Below, in pieces: positions 1 to 12,210 of a DNA stretch of 64,000 bases (the first letter of the stretch is position 1; every line of letters begins with the position of its first letter). The notes beneath the pieces were generated by a model. It saw only the letters and a list, made by a program, of their open reading frames with translations, was not told where the DNA came from and ran no database searches. Source of the DNA: Timema cristinae (lineage: Eukaryota; Arthropoda; Insecta; Phasmatodea; Timematidae); NCBI GenBank assembly GCA_039000515.1, contig JBCFYV010000012.1, positions 28,659,305 through 28,723,304 of the forward strand. The letters are read 5' to 3'. Position numbers and translations under genes: made by a program.

Positions 1-1192
1 CTTGAAATGGGGGGTTTTTCGACTCCGAAAACTGACTTTTTTTGTCACCAAAGACTATGGATTTCGTAATGCTTAAAGGGGGCATTCCACCTAATAGATT
101 TTTCCTTGGGAAATATTATAGTAGCATTTTTATTCCCACATAAAATACAAAAACTTTGGGGGCATCAACCCCGGACATTCACAAATGTAAAAAAATTTTT
201 ATTTTGTTGTTGCCTAAAAATTTACCAAGATTTTAAAAAAAAAACAAAATAGCTTCTAGAAAATTTTTTTTTTTTATTTATCAAAACCCTCTAAATTGGG
301 TAAAAAAAAATTTCAAAAAATAAAAGGGGAAAACACTTTAAAAAGAATTATAAGCACCACTTTTCAAAGATTTCCAGGGGGGGAAAATTTTAAAAGATTT
401 AGAAACTGCAAGTTTAAAAAAATCTATGGGTCAGAGAATCCAAATAACTTCAATGAAGTTAACTATCGTAAATATTCCCCCAAATTTTGGACCCTCAAAA
501 GCTTCAAAAAAACATTCAAATTTCTTAGGGGGCTTCAAAAAAAACTCCTTTGTTTGGGGGCAAGACGTTCCAAAACTTTTTTTTTAAACCCCCTTTATTT
601 TCACAAATAAGGTTCCACCACCACTGGATATTATCATTACTTAAAAATTAAAAAAAAATCGTTTTTATTCTGACCGAAAATAGGTAACTTGTTTTCTTTA
701 CCCAACTCCTTCAAAAATGGTTATTTTACACAATGCAAAGAAATGCATTCAAAAGGTAATACTACACCTGAACAAATAAACGTCCTTCACAGAAGCGTCA
801 AAATTAATCAAAGGGCAAAAAGGGCTGGTCAGGATTTCCGGGAACCCCCGAGGTCCAAGCTCAAATTTATGCTGGATGGCAAAATGCCTTTAGTTAAAAT
901 GTTTTAGAATGTTCTTCCCCTCAACATGGTTCATTTCCTTTAAATTTCTTTTCTACCTTTTTCATACTTGCACAATTCGGTAAAAATGCAGACGAAATAA
1001 TCTCCTGATTGTATCTTTTTTTGTTGTTTATTTTTCCGCGCTCACTACCCTTACATCTGATGGGGGTCGGGAGAATAAAGTACAATTTAACGGGAAATGT
1101 TCCACCATTGGGTAAACGTAAAGTTTTGGGGAGTGGGGGTAAAGCTCTATATTTTTACCACTCTACCTATTTTTCCTCTGATCTCCGGGGAT
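1..1192. other. Low-quality AT-rich sequence without recognisable gene
   Basis: This stretch has unusually many long homopolymers (runs of A, T, G and C of 6 or more) and broken short ORFs of no recognisable family. The style matches the following SINE copies, whose homopolymers are longer than in clean copies elsewhere in the window. I therefore suspect unpolished long-read consensus at a contig edge. A 104-codon ORF at 296-610 is lysine- and phenylalanine-rich and looks like chance in AT-rich DNA. Confidence 0.5.
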
Positions 1193-1440
1193 ATTTTATT
1201 ATTTATTATTAAATTTTTTTATTATTATTATTTTTATTTATTATTATTATTATTATTACACCAAAAGCTTTCTACCCGTTTGGGTTAAAACCCCCCGCTA
1301 ATTGTAATGGAGGGGGATGTGATATGAAATGGAGGACCTACAGTTTTAAAGTGAATCCGAAACCCGGTGGAGGCCTGGAATTCCACACATTCACAAGTTG
1401 TGATTAATACATGTCTTGCAGAGGTAAGGAAACCGGGGAT
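1193..1440 (-). repeat. SINE family B, degraded copy (3' part)
   Basis: An (ATT)n tract at 1193-1259 is followed by the reverse complement of the SINE-B tail and body (compare 9839-10129). The tail hairpin, the block beginning GGACCTACAG and the ATTCACAAG motif are all recognisable. Homopolymers are expanded or contracted relative to clean copies, as expected from sequencing error or age. The tRNA-like head is missing. Confidence 0.6.
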
Positions 1441-1470
1441 ATGGGGGAATTCCCTTTTTGAGGGGGGAAA

Positions 1471-1655
1471 CCTTAAGGTGAATTCTATTATCCACAGATA
1501 GTAGGAGATACATGAAATATGATGGGGAAGGGAGAGAGGACCTACATTAACGTGGGCTCCGAAACCCCGGGGTTGAGATGTTGGAATTTCCCCACATTCA
1601 AAAGCTTGAACGCACACACATTACCAAGAAAGGAAGGATTTGGGACAAAAAAATA
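1471..1655 (-). repeat. SINE family C, degraded copy
   Basis: The block starts with a motif close to AAGGTAAATTCTATTATCC and continues into the central domain shared with family B (GGACCTACA, then CTCCGAA, then the CACATTCA motif). The closest relative in the window is 9398-9637. Homopolymer errors are common. Confidence 0.5.
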
Positions 1656-1706
1656 TTTCTGGGAGGGAAAACGTAATATTTCATGTCTATAAAAGTACAA
1701 GAAATT

Positions 1707-4700
1707 GCCGTCTACAATATACAAGTAATATTGCCTGTCTACAAAGTACAATAATTGCCTGTTACAATAGTACAAGTATATTGTCTGCTACAATAGTCAA
1801 GTATATGCTGTCTACATAGTACAAGTAATATTGCTGTACATGTACAAGTATATCTGTTACGTAAAGAAATTCGTCAATAACAATAATATTCTGTCTACAT
1901 AGTACAAGTATATGTCTGCTACAAAGTACAAGTATATTGTTCCTAAATGTACAAGTATTATTGCTGTTACATATACATAATTGTCTTTACAATAGTAAAG
2001 TAATATTGTCTGTCAAATGACAAGATTTGTCTGTTACAATAGTACAAGTAATATTGTCTGTTACAATAGTACAAGTATATTGCTGTTACAATATACAAGT
2101 ATATTGCCTGTCTACAATAGTACAAGTATATTGCCTGTCTACATGTACAAGTAATATTGCTGTCTACATAGTACAAGTAATATTGCCTGTCACTAGTACA
2201 AGTAATATTGTCTGTCTACAATAGTACAAGTATATTGCTGTCTACAATAGTACAAGTATATTGTCTGTCTACATAGTACAAGTAATATTGCTGTCTACAA
2301 TAGTAAAGTAATATTGCCTGTCTACAATAGTACAATAATATTGCCTGTCTACAATGTACAAGTAATATTGCCTGTCTACAATAGTACAAGTAATATTGTT
2401 GTCTACAATAGTACAAGTATATTGTTGCACATAGTAAAGTAATATGTCTGTTACATAGCAGTATATTGCTGTTAAATAGTACAAGTAATATTGTCTGTTA
2501 ATAGTACAAGTAATATTTCTGTATACAATAGTACAAGTATATTGTCTGTTACAATAGTACAAGTATTATTGTTGATACATAGTACAGTATTATGTTGTTA
2601 CATAGTACAAGTAATTTGTCTGTCAATAGTACAAGTATATTGCGTCTACAATAGTACAAGTATTATTGTCTGCTACAATAGTACAAGTATATTGCCTGTC
2701 TACATAGTACAAGTAATTGTCTGTCAATAGTACAGAATATTGTCTGTTACATTACAGTAATATTGCTGTCTACAAGTACAAGTAATATGCTGTCTACGAA
2801 GTAAATATTATTGTCTGCCTACAATAGTACAAGTATTATTGCTGCTAAATAGTACAAGTATATTGTCTGTACATAGTACAAGTTATTGTCTGTATACAAT
2901 AGTACAAGTAATATTGTCTGTCTAATATAGTACAAGTAATATTGTCTGTCTACAATAGTACAAGTAATATTGTCTGTCTACAATAGTACAAGTATTATTG
3001 TCTGTCTACAATAGTACAAGTAATATTGCCTGTCTACAATAGTACAAGTAATATTGCCTGTCTACAATAGTACAAGTAATATTGTCTGTCTACAATAGTA
3101 CAAGTAATATTGTCTGTCTACAATAGTACAAGTAATATTGTCTGTCTACAATAGTACAAGTATTATTGCCTGTTACAATAGTACAAGTATTATTGTCTGT
3201 CTACAATAGTACAAGTAATATTGCTGTCTACAATAGTACAAGTAATATTGCCCGTCTACAATAGTACAAGTAATATTGTCTGTCTACAATAGTACAAGTA
3301 ATATTGCCTGTCTACAATAGTACAAGTAATATTGCTGTCTACAAAAGTACAAGTAATATTGTCTGTCTACGATAGTACAAGTAATATTGTCTGTTACAAT
3401 AGTACAAGTAATATTGTCTGTCTACAATAGTACAAGTAATATTGTCTGTCTACGATAGTACAAGTAATATTGTCTGTTACAATAGTACAAGTAATATTGC
3501 CTGTTACAATAGTACAAGTATATTGTCTGTATACAATAGTACAAGTATTATTGTCTGTCTACAATAGTACAAGTTATATTGTCTGTCTACAATAGTACAA
3601 GTATTATTGCCTGTCTACAATAGTACAAGTAATATTGCCTGTCTACAATAGTACAAGTAATATTGCCTGTCTACAATAGTACAAGTAATATTGTCTGTCT
3701 ACAATAGTACAAGTTATATTGTCTGTCTACAATAGTACAGTATATTGCCTGTCTACAATAGTACAAGTATTATTGTCTGTCTACAATAGTACAAGTAATA
3801 TTGTCTGTCTACAATAGTACAAGTAATATTGTCTGTCTACAATAGTACAAGTATATTGTCTGTTACAATAGTACAAGTATATTGTCTGTCTAAATAGTAC
3901 AAGTAATATTGTCTGTCTACAATAGTACAAGTAATATTGTCTGTCTACAATAGTACAAGTTATATTGTCTGTCTACAATAGTACAAGTAATATTGTCCTG
4001 TCTACAATAGTACAAGTAATATTGCCTGTCTACAATAGTACAAGTAATATTGCCTGTCTACGATAGTACAAGTAATATTGTCTGTCATAACATAGTACAA
4101 GTAATAATTGCTGTATACAATAGTACAAGTAATATTGTCCTGTCTACAATAGTACAAGTAATATTGTCCTGTCTACGATAGTACAAGTAATATTGCCTGT
4201 CTACGATAGTACAAGTAATATTGTCTGTCCTACAATAGTACAAGTAATATTGCCTGTCTACAATAGTACAAGTAATATTGCCTGTCTACGATAGTACAAG
4301 TAATATTGTCTGTCTACGATAGTACAAGTAATATTGCCTGTCTACGATAGTACAAGTAATATTGCCTGTCTACGATAGTACAAGTAATATTGCCTGTCTA
4401 CGATAGTACAAGTAATATTGTCTGTGTACAATAGTACAAGTAATATTGTCTGTGTACAATAGTACAAGTAATATTGTCTGTATACAATAGTACAAGTAAT
4501 ATTGTCTGTATACAATAGTACCAGTAATATTGCCTGTCTACAATTGTACAAGTAATATTGTCTGTCTACAATAGTACAAGTTATATTGTCTGTCTACAAT
4601 AGTACAAGTAATATTGTCTGTCTACAATAGTTCAAGTATTATTGTCTGTCTACAATAGTACAAGTAATATTGCCTGTCTACAATAGTACAAGTAATATTA

Positions 4701-4709
4701 TCTGTATAT
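1707..4709. repeat. 28-bp satellite array, about 107 units
   Basis: Head-to-tail units of 28 bp with consensus CTACAATAGTACAAGTAATA plus TTGTCTGT. From about 2950 to 4700 the units are regular, with few variants (ACGATAG, GTGTACA, GCCTG). From 1707 to about 2950 most units miss one or more bases, so the period wanders. There are no unique spacers, so it is not a CRISPR array. The ORFs rich in Y, C and Q inside it are by-products of the periodicity. Confidence 0.95.
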
Positions 4710-5204
4710 CAGGGCCGTAAGCACGGGGGGAGACGGAGGTTTCGGGTTTCAAATACCTCCCATTAAAAAATTCATTTACAATAGATAAAGCAATATAGAT
4801 ATGAGATGAGAATAAAAACTGTTCCAGTAGTAGATTCCAGCGAGAAGCGATATTTGTAAGATTCCTATCTAATTTTCTCCCGAAGTTTAAAATATTTTAT
4901 CTTGGACAAGCTGAGACAAGCTGTCTGCTGGTATCAATGCGTCTTGAATGGTTGAATGCTGCGAAAGATTGTATGATTCTTTTTGGGCTTCCACTTCTTT
5001 TCTTTCCAATAAAATACAAATATAAAAATTGAGTTTTACTACGGAAACATCTCAATACTATTTTATGTGTCACCATAGCTATATCATTATATTAAATTGT
5101 ATTGTATTGTTAACCAGTCAATTAGGCCTATACCTGACTTATTTATAAAAAAACAACTCATTATTAACCCCCCTCTTTTTACAAAAATCCTGCATACGGC
5201 CCTG
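4710..5204. mobile_element. hAT-like non-autonomous DNA transposon (MITE), 495 bp
   Basis: The ends form terminal inverted repeats: CAGGGCCGTAAGCACGG at the left, and the reverse complement CAGGGCCGTATGCAGG at the right. CAGGGCCG-type ends are typical of hAT elements. The flanks CTGTATAT (4702-4709) and CTGTAAGC (5205-5212) agree at the first five of eight positions, consistent with a decayed 8-bp target duplication. It sits at the edge of the 28-bp satellite, with decayed satellite units on its far side. I see no transposase. Confidence 0.6.
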
Positions 5205-5400
5205 CTGTAAGCCATAACACACGTTATATTGTGTTTCTAAAATATTACACGCTATATTTTCTCTCTAAAATTTCACACGTAATATTGTCTAATATTTAAT
5301 ACTTAATATCTTATGTCTACAATATCACACGTAGTATTGTCTGTCTTCATATCAAACATAATAGTATATGTCTACAATATGATAAATAATATTTACTACC
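5205..5400. repeat. Decayed copies of the 28-bp satellite
   Basis: Phrases such as CTACAATATCACACGTAGTA and TTGTCTGTC recur at roughly 28-40 bp and resemble the main satellite unit with many substitutions. This looks like the diverged margin of the array beyond the MITE insertion. Confidence 0.5.
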
Positions 5401-6230
5401 TAAAATTTCAAAATTTGAATTTTGGAACTGATAATAGGGAGGAGGGGGTAATATTTCTAATTCCTTCCAACATTATTATAAAAATTTATTTTCGGCATAA
5501 AATAAAATTTTAATTTGCCAAGTTATTAAAAGGACCACTCCACATTAATCTTAAAAGCTGGGTTTGGAATTTAAAAATGGGGGATAGTGAATTGCTAGTG
5601 ATTTTTTTGTTGTTGCTATAGTAGAAACTTACACTTTTGTATAGAAATACTAAAAAAATACTAAAAATAAATTAATACAAACTCAAGATTATCCTCAAGC
5701 TGATCTACTAACGTTGTGAAGTAAAAACTAATAATTAAATAATAGAGTAGTGCTTATTTAGCCGCTACATAACAATTTAAGTAAACCAATTTTGTCAACA
5801 TAGCTTAGAGAACCGTTATGCTATTTGGAAAATTAGTATGATTATTATTTAATATGTTTATATAGTAGAGTATACTATTGTTTTAGGTTTTTGGTGTACT
5901 GAGATACGCTTTTTTTCAAATACATTTCTGTAGAAAGTCTATTAGTTCGTTTACCTGATTTTATGATCATGATTAGTTAAAGATAGTATTTAAAATGTTG
6001 ATATTTTGTCTTTAATATTTACTTTATTTCCATTTGATTAATTACTATGCTTGTTTGTGTTATACATAGTGTTGCGCTACGGTATCGCCAACACCTACCT
6101 GCGAGCTGCGATTTAAATATCTTATAATTTAAACACATTTTATTATGCTATTTAATATAACTTTTATTTATAAATTACAGAAATCGGTTTTATTTAATTG
6201 TCGTAAAAAGTAAATGCTTGAAAGTTTATT

Positions 6231-6235
<5 letters not shown>
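5401..6235. other. AT-rich DNA, nothing recognised
   Basis: No ORF of note, no RNA gene and no repeat that I can link to other parts of the window. Confidence 0.5.

Positions 6236-6306
<71 letters not shown>
6236..6306. repeat. (TA)n(GA)n compound microsatellite
   Basis: About 31 bp of TA repeats run directly into about 40 bp of AG repeats. Confidence 0.95.
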
Positions 6307-6309
<3 letters not shown>

Positions 6310-7500
6310 TCATAATGACTTTGCCATATTGGTACATACACGTCTTAGCCCGAATAGACAGTTAACTCTGTCTAGTTAAAGCAAAAACAAACACTAATTA
6401 TCAGACTTCAAACTCAGATTGTGTCCGTGAGATGCTGAGTTCTTACGGACTACTTCTAGAAAAAGAACATAAAAACAATATAATTTACAAATGAAGCATA
6501 TTACCTTCTTTCTCGCACCTACAGTGCAAGGTTTTTTCTTTAATTATTGCGAGGGCTGTAAACAAGCAAACTGAATGTTATTCACCGTGCACGTGTAGGG
6601 AAATAAAACCGCAACAGTACAGTCAAACTAAATAAAATTGACACAACCTAAATTTAAATGCACTATGAATCAATTCAATAAAACGGGATTATTACAATAG
6701 TTAGCTCAAGATAGTTAAACGAGGAACTTTCAACAAGTGGGTGGCGGTATGTGGTTTTATCCTCGTCTTGTATCTTTGTATCTATTAGTATGGTGTTGGA
6801 CTAGATCTTGGTGCTGAGAATGGGTAGTTATAATATAGAATTAGTTGCGTAAGTTTGTTGAATGTGTCCTGAGATAATCGTGTGTCAATAGTTACGTAAA
6901 CAAGGTAACATCTAATTCAAATTCAAGGAGGCGGCTAGAGTGATTAATTATTTCCTCACTCAAACCTATCTCTAACAAAATGGTCACGTGTCGTGTAACT
7001 CTCTATGTTTGCAAGTAACGTCTATTAGCGTTATCACAAGTAAATTGAAGTAACAGCGCGACCACTAATGTTTTCATCGTCCTGAACGCGGGTCTTTGGA
7101 ATCATAGTTCAGTCATTGTTATGACTCAGGATTCAACAATCCACATGAACTAACCCTAGCTTACTGTTATCAACAGGCCATTGTTAGGTAAACATACATT
7201 ATTATTAATAACTACTAGTAGATGCCAGCACAGCACAATATTTACGGTGACATTCTATTATGGGAAAGTTAGAGGGGAAGGCAGAAGAGCAATGTTTCAT
7301 ACGTTGTAGTAGAGACTCCAATAAGAATTGGGACAGTTTATTACGTCTGATCGCATACCCATTTATTCAAAGTGAATTGAAAATATTTTATGTAACACAA
7401 TTTAAGTGGGTTTAACCCACACAGGTGGACACATGGACTAAATTGAAGGCACGTCAGGATTGGTTACAAGCTGGTAGAAACGTGAAGGGCTACCCGGTAG
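6307..7500. other. AT-rich DNA, nothing recognised
   Basis: No feature I can support on either strand; ordinary intergenic or intronic composition. Confidence 0.5.
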
Positions 7501-7514
7501 GTTGTGCTAATGAT

Positions 7515-7536
7515 TGTTTTTCCTAAATGGTTTCTC

Positions 7537-7591
<55 letters not shown>

Positions 7592-7600
7592 ACGAAATGT
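7515..7600 (+). repeat. SINE-A fragment with expanded (CT)n
   Basis: The phrase TTTTTCCTAAATGGTTT followed by a CT run and then CTACG matches the middle of SINE family A (compare 8060-8110), with the CT tract expanded to about 45 bp (7540-7583). Head and tail are absent. Confidence 0.5.
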
Positions 7601-7903
7601 ATTGTATATTTCCTTCCTTAAAATTCTACTTTACTTTGAGACTAGTCTGAAATCAACGGGGTGTTTTCACTGGGTGAGGTGGGGTTGGAAAATCAGGACA
7701 TCGCTACGTGAATTAAAATAAAACTTTTACAAAATTGACGTCAATATGTTTAAGATACAATCAAGAAAAAAAGAAACTTTACACGAAGGAGACAAATAAT
7801 AAGACTCATAACATTAACTTTAAACATTAAGGGGTAACAATTAATTATGAAATCCATCAGGGTGGATCCCCTTTCACATGTAAACGGCCCATTTCCTCTG
7901 TTA

Positions 7904-8273
<370 letters not shown>

Positions 8274-8281
8274 GTATCGTG

Positions 8282-9397
8282 GTCTTTTCCAAAGATTGTT
8301 TTGGTCGAACAGTGTTAACACGTTCACCTACTTACACTCTCTCTCTACAAGAAGTACTGCTTCTCTTCGCTGATTGGCTGGGTCTTATGAACTCCCTCTC
8401 GCTTTTCTCCATCTCACGTGATTCTATAACCTCCCCCTCCCCAAGCGATTCAATCAAAGATGAAACAGAACAAAATACGCCCTTGGCTTCCGGGTTAAAA
8501 GTACAGTATAAATAGTGATAAATTTGAACGAAACTAGATTACAACAATAATTTATAAGAAAAAATTACTCAATTTTAATGTCAATAGCCAAATAACTTTA
8601 AGGAATTGAAATTTGTTAGATAATATATTGCTTAAGACTTTAAATATAGTTTGGGCTATTTAAAACTAGCCTAGAACCCGTCACTTTAGTATAACCAAAC
8701 AATTCAGTAAAGAGAATTATAAACTGAGCTAGGTCTAAAATATTTAATCGGTAATGTGCTGGAGGCAATAGGCCTAGTTAGATAAACCATAATGGAATTG
8801 AAATTAGGATTTTTGTTGATCAACAATGACAATCTAAGATTAACTTTGTTGGTGGGTGTTGATAAAATGAAGGATAAACTTTTAAAATTTCCTTGGATGT
8901 TAGAATTGAAGACACTTGCAAGAATATTACGTAAACAAATTAATTTAGTAGTTTAAGAATAACATTAAATTAACAAGATAAACGGGGAAAATAAATGTTA
9001 TAATATGAATGAAATGGTCGAGAGCTAAGACGCGAAAAGACCAAGCATTTACGGCCATCCTTACTTTAAATATTGGTGAAAATTTCCCAAAATTTCACCA
9101 ATGTTAAAAGCAAACTAACTAAATTTTCCTCCAAAATTACAAAGTGTAACAGAACAACAGAACAGACTATAATGTGTTTACAAGCATGTTATAAAATATT
9201 TACACTTCTGGCTAATAAAATAAACTTATAAGACAAAAGACTCCATAAACTAAAAACATCCAAACACGCTATATGACACACCCACTTTATCTCCTAAATA
9301 TGGTGATGGGGCTGATTATCTATATCTGACCATTTGACCTTATCTTACTTCTGTTCTCCTGGCATATGGAGGAAGTCATTACCCAGTTGGGGACACT
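8282..9397. other. AT-rich DNA, nothing recognised
   Basis: No ORF or repeat that I can place. The short ORF spanning 8195-8515 is mostly translated microsatellite. Confidence 0.5.
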
Positions 9398-9637
9398 ATT
9401 AAGGTAAATTCTATTATCCCCAGATGGTAGGATGATACGTGAGAATGATGATGGTGGAAAAAAAATGGGACCTACAGTTTAATGTGTGCTCCGAACCAAG
9501 GTGGAGGCATGGCATTACACACATTCACGAAACGTGAAAGCACAAATTTTGCCAGAGGTGAAGGAAGTGTTTGGTGTACAATTTAATATGTGCCCGGGCT
9601 GGGTTTTGAACCCCTAGAAAGCCAGGTCCCCATCTCT
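9398..9637 (-). repeat. SINE family C copy
   Basis: Read on the minus strand: a degraded tRNA-like head with a B-box-like GGTTCAAAACCC, then the central domain shared with family B (CCTCCACC, TTGGTTCGGAG-like, TGTAGGTCCC-like). It ends with GGATAATAGAATTTACCTT in place of the family-B tail. A second, poorer copy lies at 1471-1655. Confidence 0.55.
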
Positions 9638-9734
9638 TTCCTAAATATACAATAAATTATCTCAAAAATCTTAAAGTCAAAGCTCGTTACATGAGCACTC
9701 CAACTAAATGCTTCAACGTACCCTTAAAAGTCTA

Positions 9735-9831
9735 AGGGTTCAGCCAGACTGACAAGCGTGCGAGCGAGCGCGCAAGCGACTGGGTGGCCAAACTGGCGAG
9801 CGCGCGAGCGAGCGCGTAATTAGCGGACCCT
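9735..9831. repeat. GC-rich inverted-repeat element, left
   Basis: A 97-bp GC-rich island rich in GAGCGAGCGCGC-type motifs. It starts AGGGTTCAGCCAGACTG and ends GCGGACCCT, whose reverse complement is AGGGTCCGC. It contains a second motif, TGGCCAAACTGGCGAGCG. The start matches, inverted, the end of the 10984-11139 element. It could be a mini-transposon in its own right or the left end of a 1.4-kb DNA transposon running to 11139. Confidence 0.5.
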
Positions 9832-9838
9832 AGTTAGA

Positions 9839-10129
9839 TTATTATTAGCACCGCGTCTTACTACCCGTTCGGGTTATACGCACTTACGCTAATGTGTAAT
9901 GGTAGGGTTATTGTGAGATGAAATGAAGGACCTACAGTTTAACGTGGAATCCGAACCACGGTGGCGGCCTGGCATTCCCCACATTCACAAGATGTCTTGT
10001 CAGAGGTGAAGGAAGGGTTTGGAAATAAGATAAATCTGTGCCGGGACCGAGGATTGAACCCCGGCTGCCAGCACAGAAGTCTGACACCTTACCCCTAGAC
10101 CACTAGGTCACCGCCCCCCCCCCCTCCCC
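9839..10129 (-). mobile_element. SINE family B, full-length copy
   Basis: Read on the minus strand, a tRNA-Glu-like head (CCTAGTGGTCTAGGGGTAAG, B box GGGTTCAATCCTC) is followed by the central domain and the tail GTATAACCCGAACGGGTAG, GACGCGGTGCTAA, then a short (TAA)n. CCCTAGTTAGA flanks it at 9828-9838 and 10130-10140, an 11-bp target-site duplication. A C-rich run with one T (10113-10130) lies next to the head. Confidence 0.85.
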
Positions 10130-10299
10130 CCCTAGTTAGAGAAGATGTCTCTGTCAAACACACTTAGTACATCTCTGCTCCTCGAAAATTCTTACAGAAA
10201 ATATTGTGTATTTATAAAAAAGAAAAAAGTAGAAGTGCATCCAATTAATAAATTGAGAAATGTGTATGGTACTGTACTGAAGTGTTTTAAAATCAGATT

Positions 10300-10400
10300 T
10301 GCCGCACCAGTGGCGGAATGGTGCGTTGCACTCGATAGATTTTACCTAGGAGGCAAAGGTTCGAATCTTGGCTCGGTGAACTGAAGGTGATTTTTAAAAC
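10300..10400 (+). repeat. SINE-A-like tRNA head fragment
   Basis: The sequence resembles the family-A head with substitutions: GTGGCGGAATGGTGCG in the A-box position, GGTTCGAATCTTGG in the B-box position, then GGTGAACTGAAGGTG. The rest of the SINE is missing. Confidence 0.5.
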
Positions 10401-10553
10401 TTATTTATTGTTTTGCTTTTTTCATACTCTCTCCAAACTAATGGTGATTCTTATTTGTAAAGGCTTACTTTGATTATAATATTGAAGTATTTTAACATAT
10501 CGGGTTTACATATATACATTATATTATTTATGGTCTTACCAATTAAATTAGGC

Positions 10554-10558
<5 letters not shown>

Positions 10559-10585
<27 letters not shown>

Positions 10586-10850
10586 GCACCGCATCTTACT
10601 TCCCGTTCGGGTTATATGCACTTACGCTAATGTGTAATGGTAGGGTGATTGTGAGATGAAATGAAGGACCTACAGTTTAACGTGGAATCCGACCCACGGT
10701 GGCGGCCTGGCATTCCCCACATTCACAAGATGTCTTGCCAGAGGTGAAGGAAGGGTTTGGTAATCAGATAAATCTGTGCCGGGACCGAGGATTGAACCCC
10801 GGCCGCCAGCACAGAAGTCTGACACCTTACCCCTAGACCGCCAGGTCACC
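10559..10850 (-). mobile_element. SINE family B, full-length copy
   Basis: Same structure as 9839-10129, with an (ATT)n tract at 10557-10585 at its 3' end. GGCCATTA at about 10551-10558 recurs at 10852-10859, consistent with a target-site duplication. About 10% of positions differ from the neighbouring copy, so the two are separate insertions and not a duplication. Confidence 0.85.
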
Positions 10851-10983
10851 GGGCCATTAATAGCAAGTGTGTTAAACCTATCACTGATAGAAAAAAGTCA
10901 AATATCATGTCAAAATGAGAAGTTTCCCCAACACTCAATGAACCAACATACAATAATATTGCCTAGCGCCTGTAAACTAGACT

Positions 10984-11139
10984 GTACCGGGTCGAGCGCG
11001 CGCGCTTGAAAAATAGAACCAATTCTATCTTTCAAGCGGGCGCGCTCAGTCGCTCGCTCCAGTGTGGCCACCCCCCATTACAACCAATGTGTTCTATTTT
11101 ATATTTTAGTCGCTCGCGCGCTCAGTCTGGCCGTACCCT
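10984..11139. repeat. GC-rich hairpin element, right
   Basis: 10994-11047 folds into a long hairpin: GCGCGC, GCTTGAAA and ATAGAA on one side pair with TTCTAT, TTTCAAGC and GCGCGC on the other, around a CCAA loop. The rest carries GTCGCTCGCTCC, TGGCCACCCC and ends CAGTCTGGCCGTACCCT. That end is the inverse of the start of 9735-9831. Such GC-rich subterminal repeats are foreign to the AT-rich surroundings and suggest a DNA transposon end. Confidence 0.55.
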
Positions 11140-11599
11140 AATGGAAAATATTGCAATATGAGCACTAAGACATTCCAAGAATCCATTTCTATTTTACAAG
11201 CCTGGCGGCCAACTAATTATTGCTCTGTGAGTACTAACACTACTCGTACAACCGGTGTCCTAGAAAAAAACATTTTATGAACTTAAATTAAATACTCACT
11301 AAAAATTAATGGTGTTTTGCACATAATTTCTACAGATTCTATCTTCAAATAGACATTTACTAAAAACTCGCTAAGATTTGTGAAACGAAATAACTGGTCT
11401 ATACATTGTTGTAGAAACATTACATCAAATATTATATATGAAATAATATACACTGTTACTTACCTACTCACACTATAGTGGTGGGAACTATGAACACTGT
11501 TACAGAATAAGTGATAAAAGAGTAACATCTTTGTCACCAAAGAGTATAAGAATCAAATTCATTTTCAAATACCCGATTTAAAAAGTGTGTGTGTATGTG
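11140..11599. other. AT-rich DNA, nothing recognised
   Basis: No gene, RNA or repeat that I can place, apart from a short TG/TA run near 11585. Confidence 0.5.
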
Positions 11600-12210
11600 T
11601 GTGTATATATATTTGCTTATAGCTCACAAAAAAAAAAAAATATATATATATATATTTGCTTATAGCTCACAAATTATTGATTTTATAAAAATATAATTCA
11701 TAAAAAAGATTTTTATATTTAATAGTACTACAATATTTTAACGATATGTTATTTATTATCTCAAATAATTTCGGAAAAATGATGAAAATTGGAATATTTA
11801 TCCTATGTAAAGTACCCACAAATTCATTTTCACGAGAATCAGAATTTCCATCTTGTTTATTATGATAACTAAAATTCATATATAAAATTTAATCAAAATC
11901 ATTCTGACGAATTTTGAGAAAATTAATTTATTCTATTTTTGCCCTTCAGTAAACTACCCTTAATTTTAGGGTTAGATATCTACTTCCAAAAACCCCTCGC
12001 AGGGGGTCGGTGACCTTATACCCCAGATAACAAGTTTTAACCTAATTGACAAAATAGTTTCGGTTCTATCCCAAGGTACAAATAGACATACAGCATTGCG
12101 AGAACCACTTTTTGGTTCAGAGGGTCATGAAACTTCGATATTTATCAACATCACGGGTTATATTTCTTTGACGATCACAATACTTTCTCTCCAAGATATT
12201 GAGAGAAAAT
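11600..12210 (+). repeat. Family-D element, 3' part
   Basis: This matches the 3' half of the 1.41-kb family-D elements at 28398-30116 and 43635-45048. Shared phrases include TTTGCTTATAGCTCAC-like, CTTCAGTAAACTACCCTTAA, GGGTTAGATATC and TCACAATACTTTCTCT. The terminal GCGAGAAAGT is degraded to GAGAGAAAAT. A 43-bp segment with TTTGCTTATAGCTCACAAA is tandemly duplicated at 11605-11675. Confidence 0.7.

Noticed and set aside
1967..2730. Several 65-97-codon ORFs rich in Y, C, Q and I, plus a similar one at 4342-4551
   Set aside because: They are translations of the 28-bp satellite, opened by unit-length shifts; the same peptide repeats each unit.
1707..4709. CRISPR-like repeat array
   Set aside because: The 28-bp units are directly head to tail without unique spacers, in eukaryotic-type DNA. 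It is a satellite.
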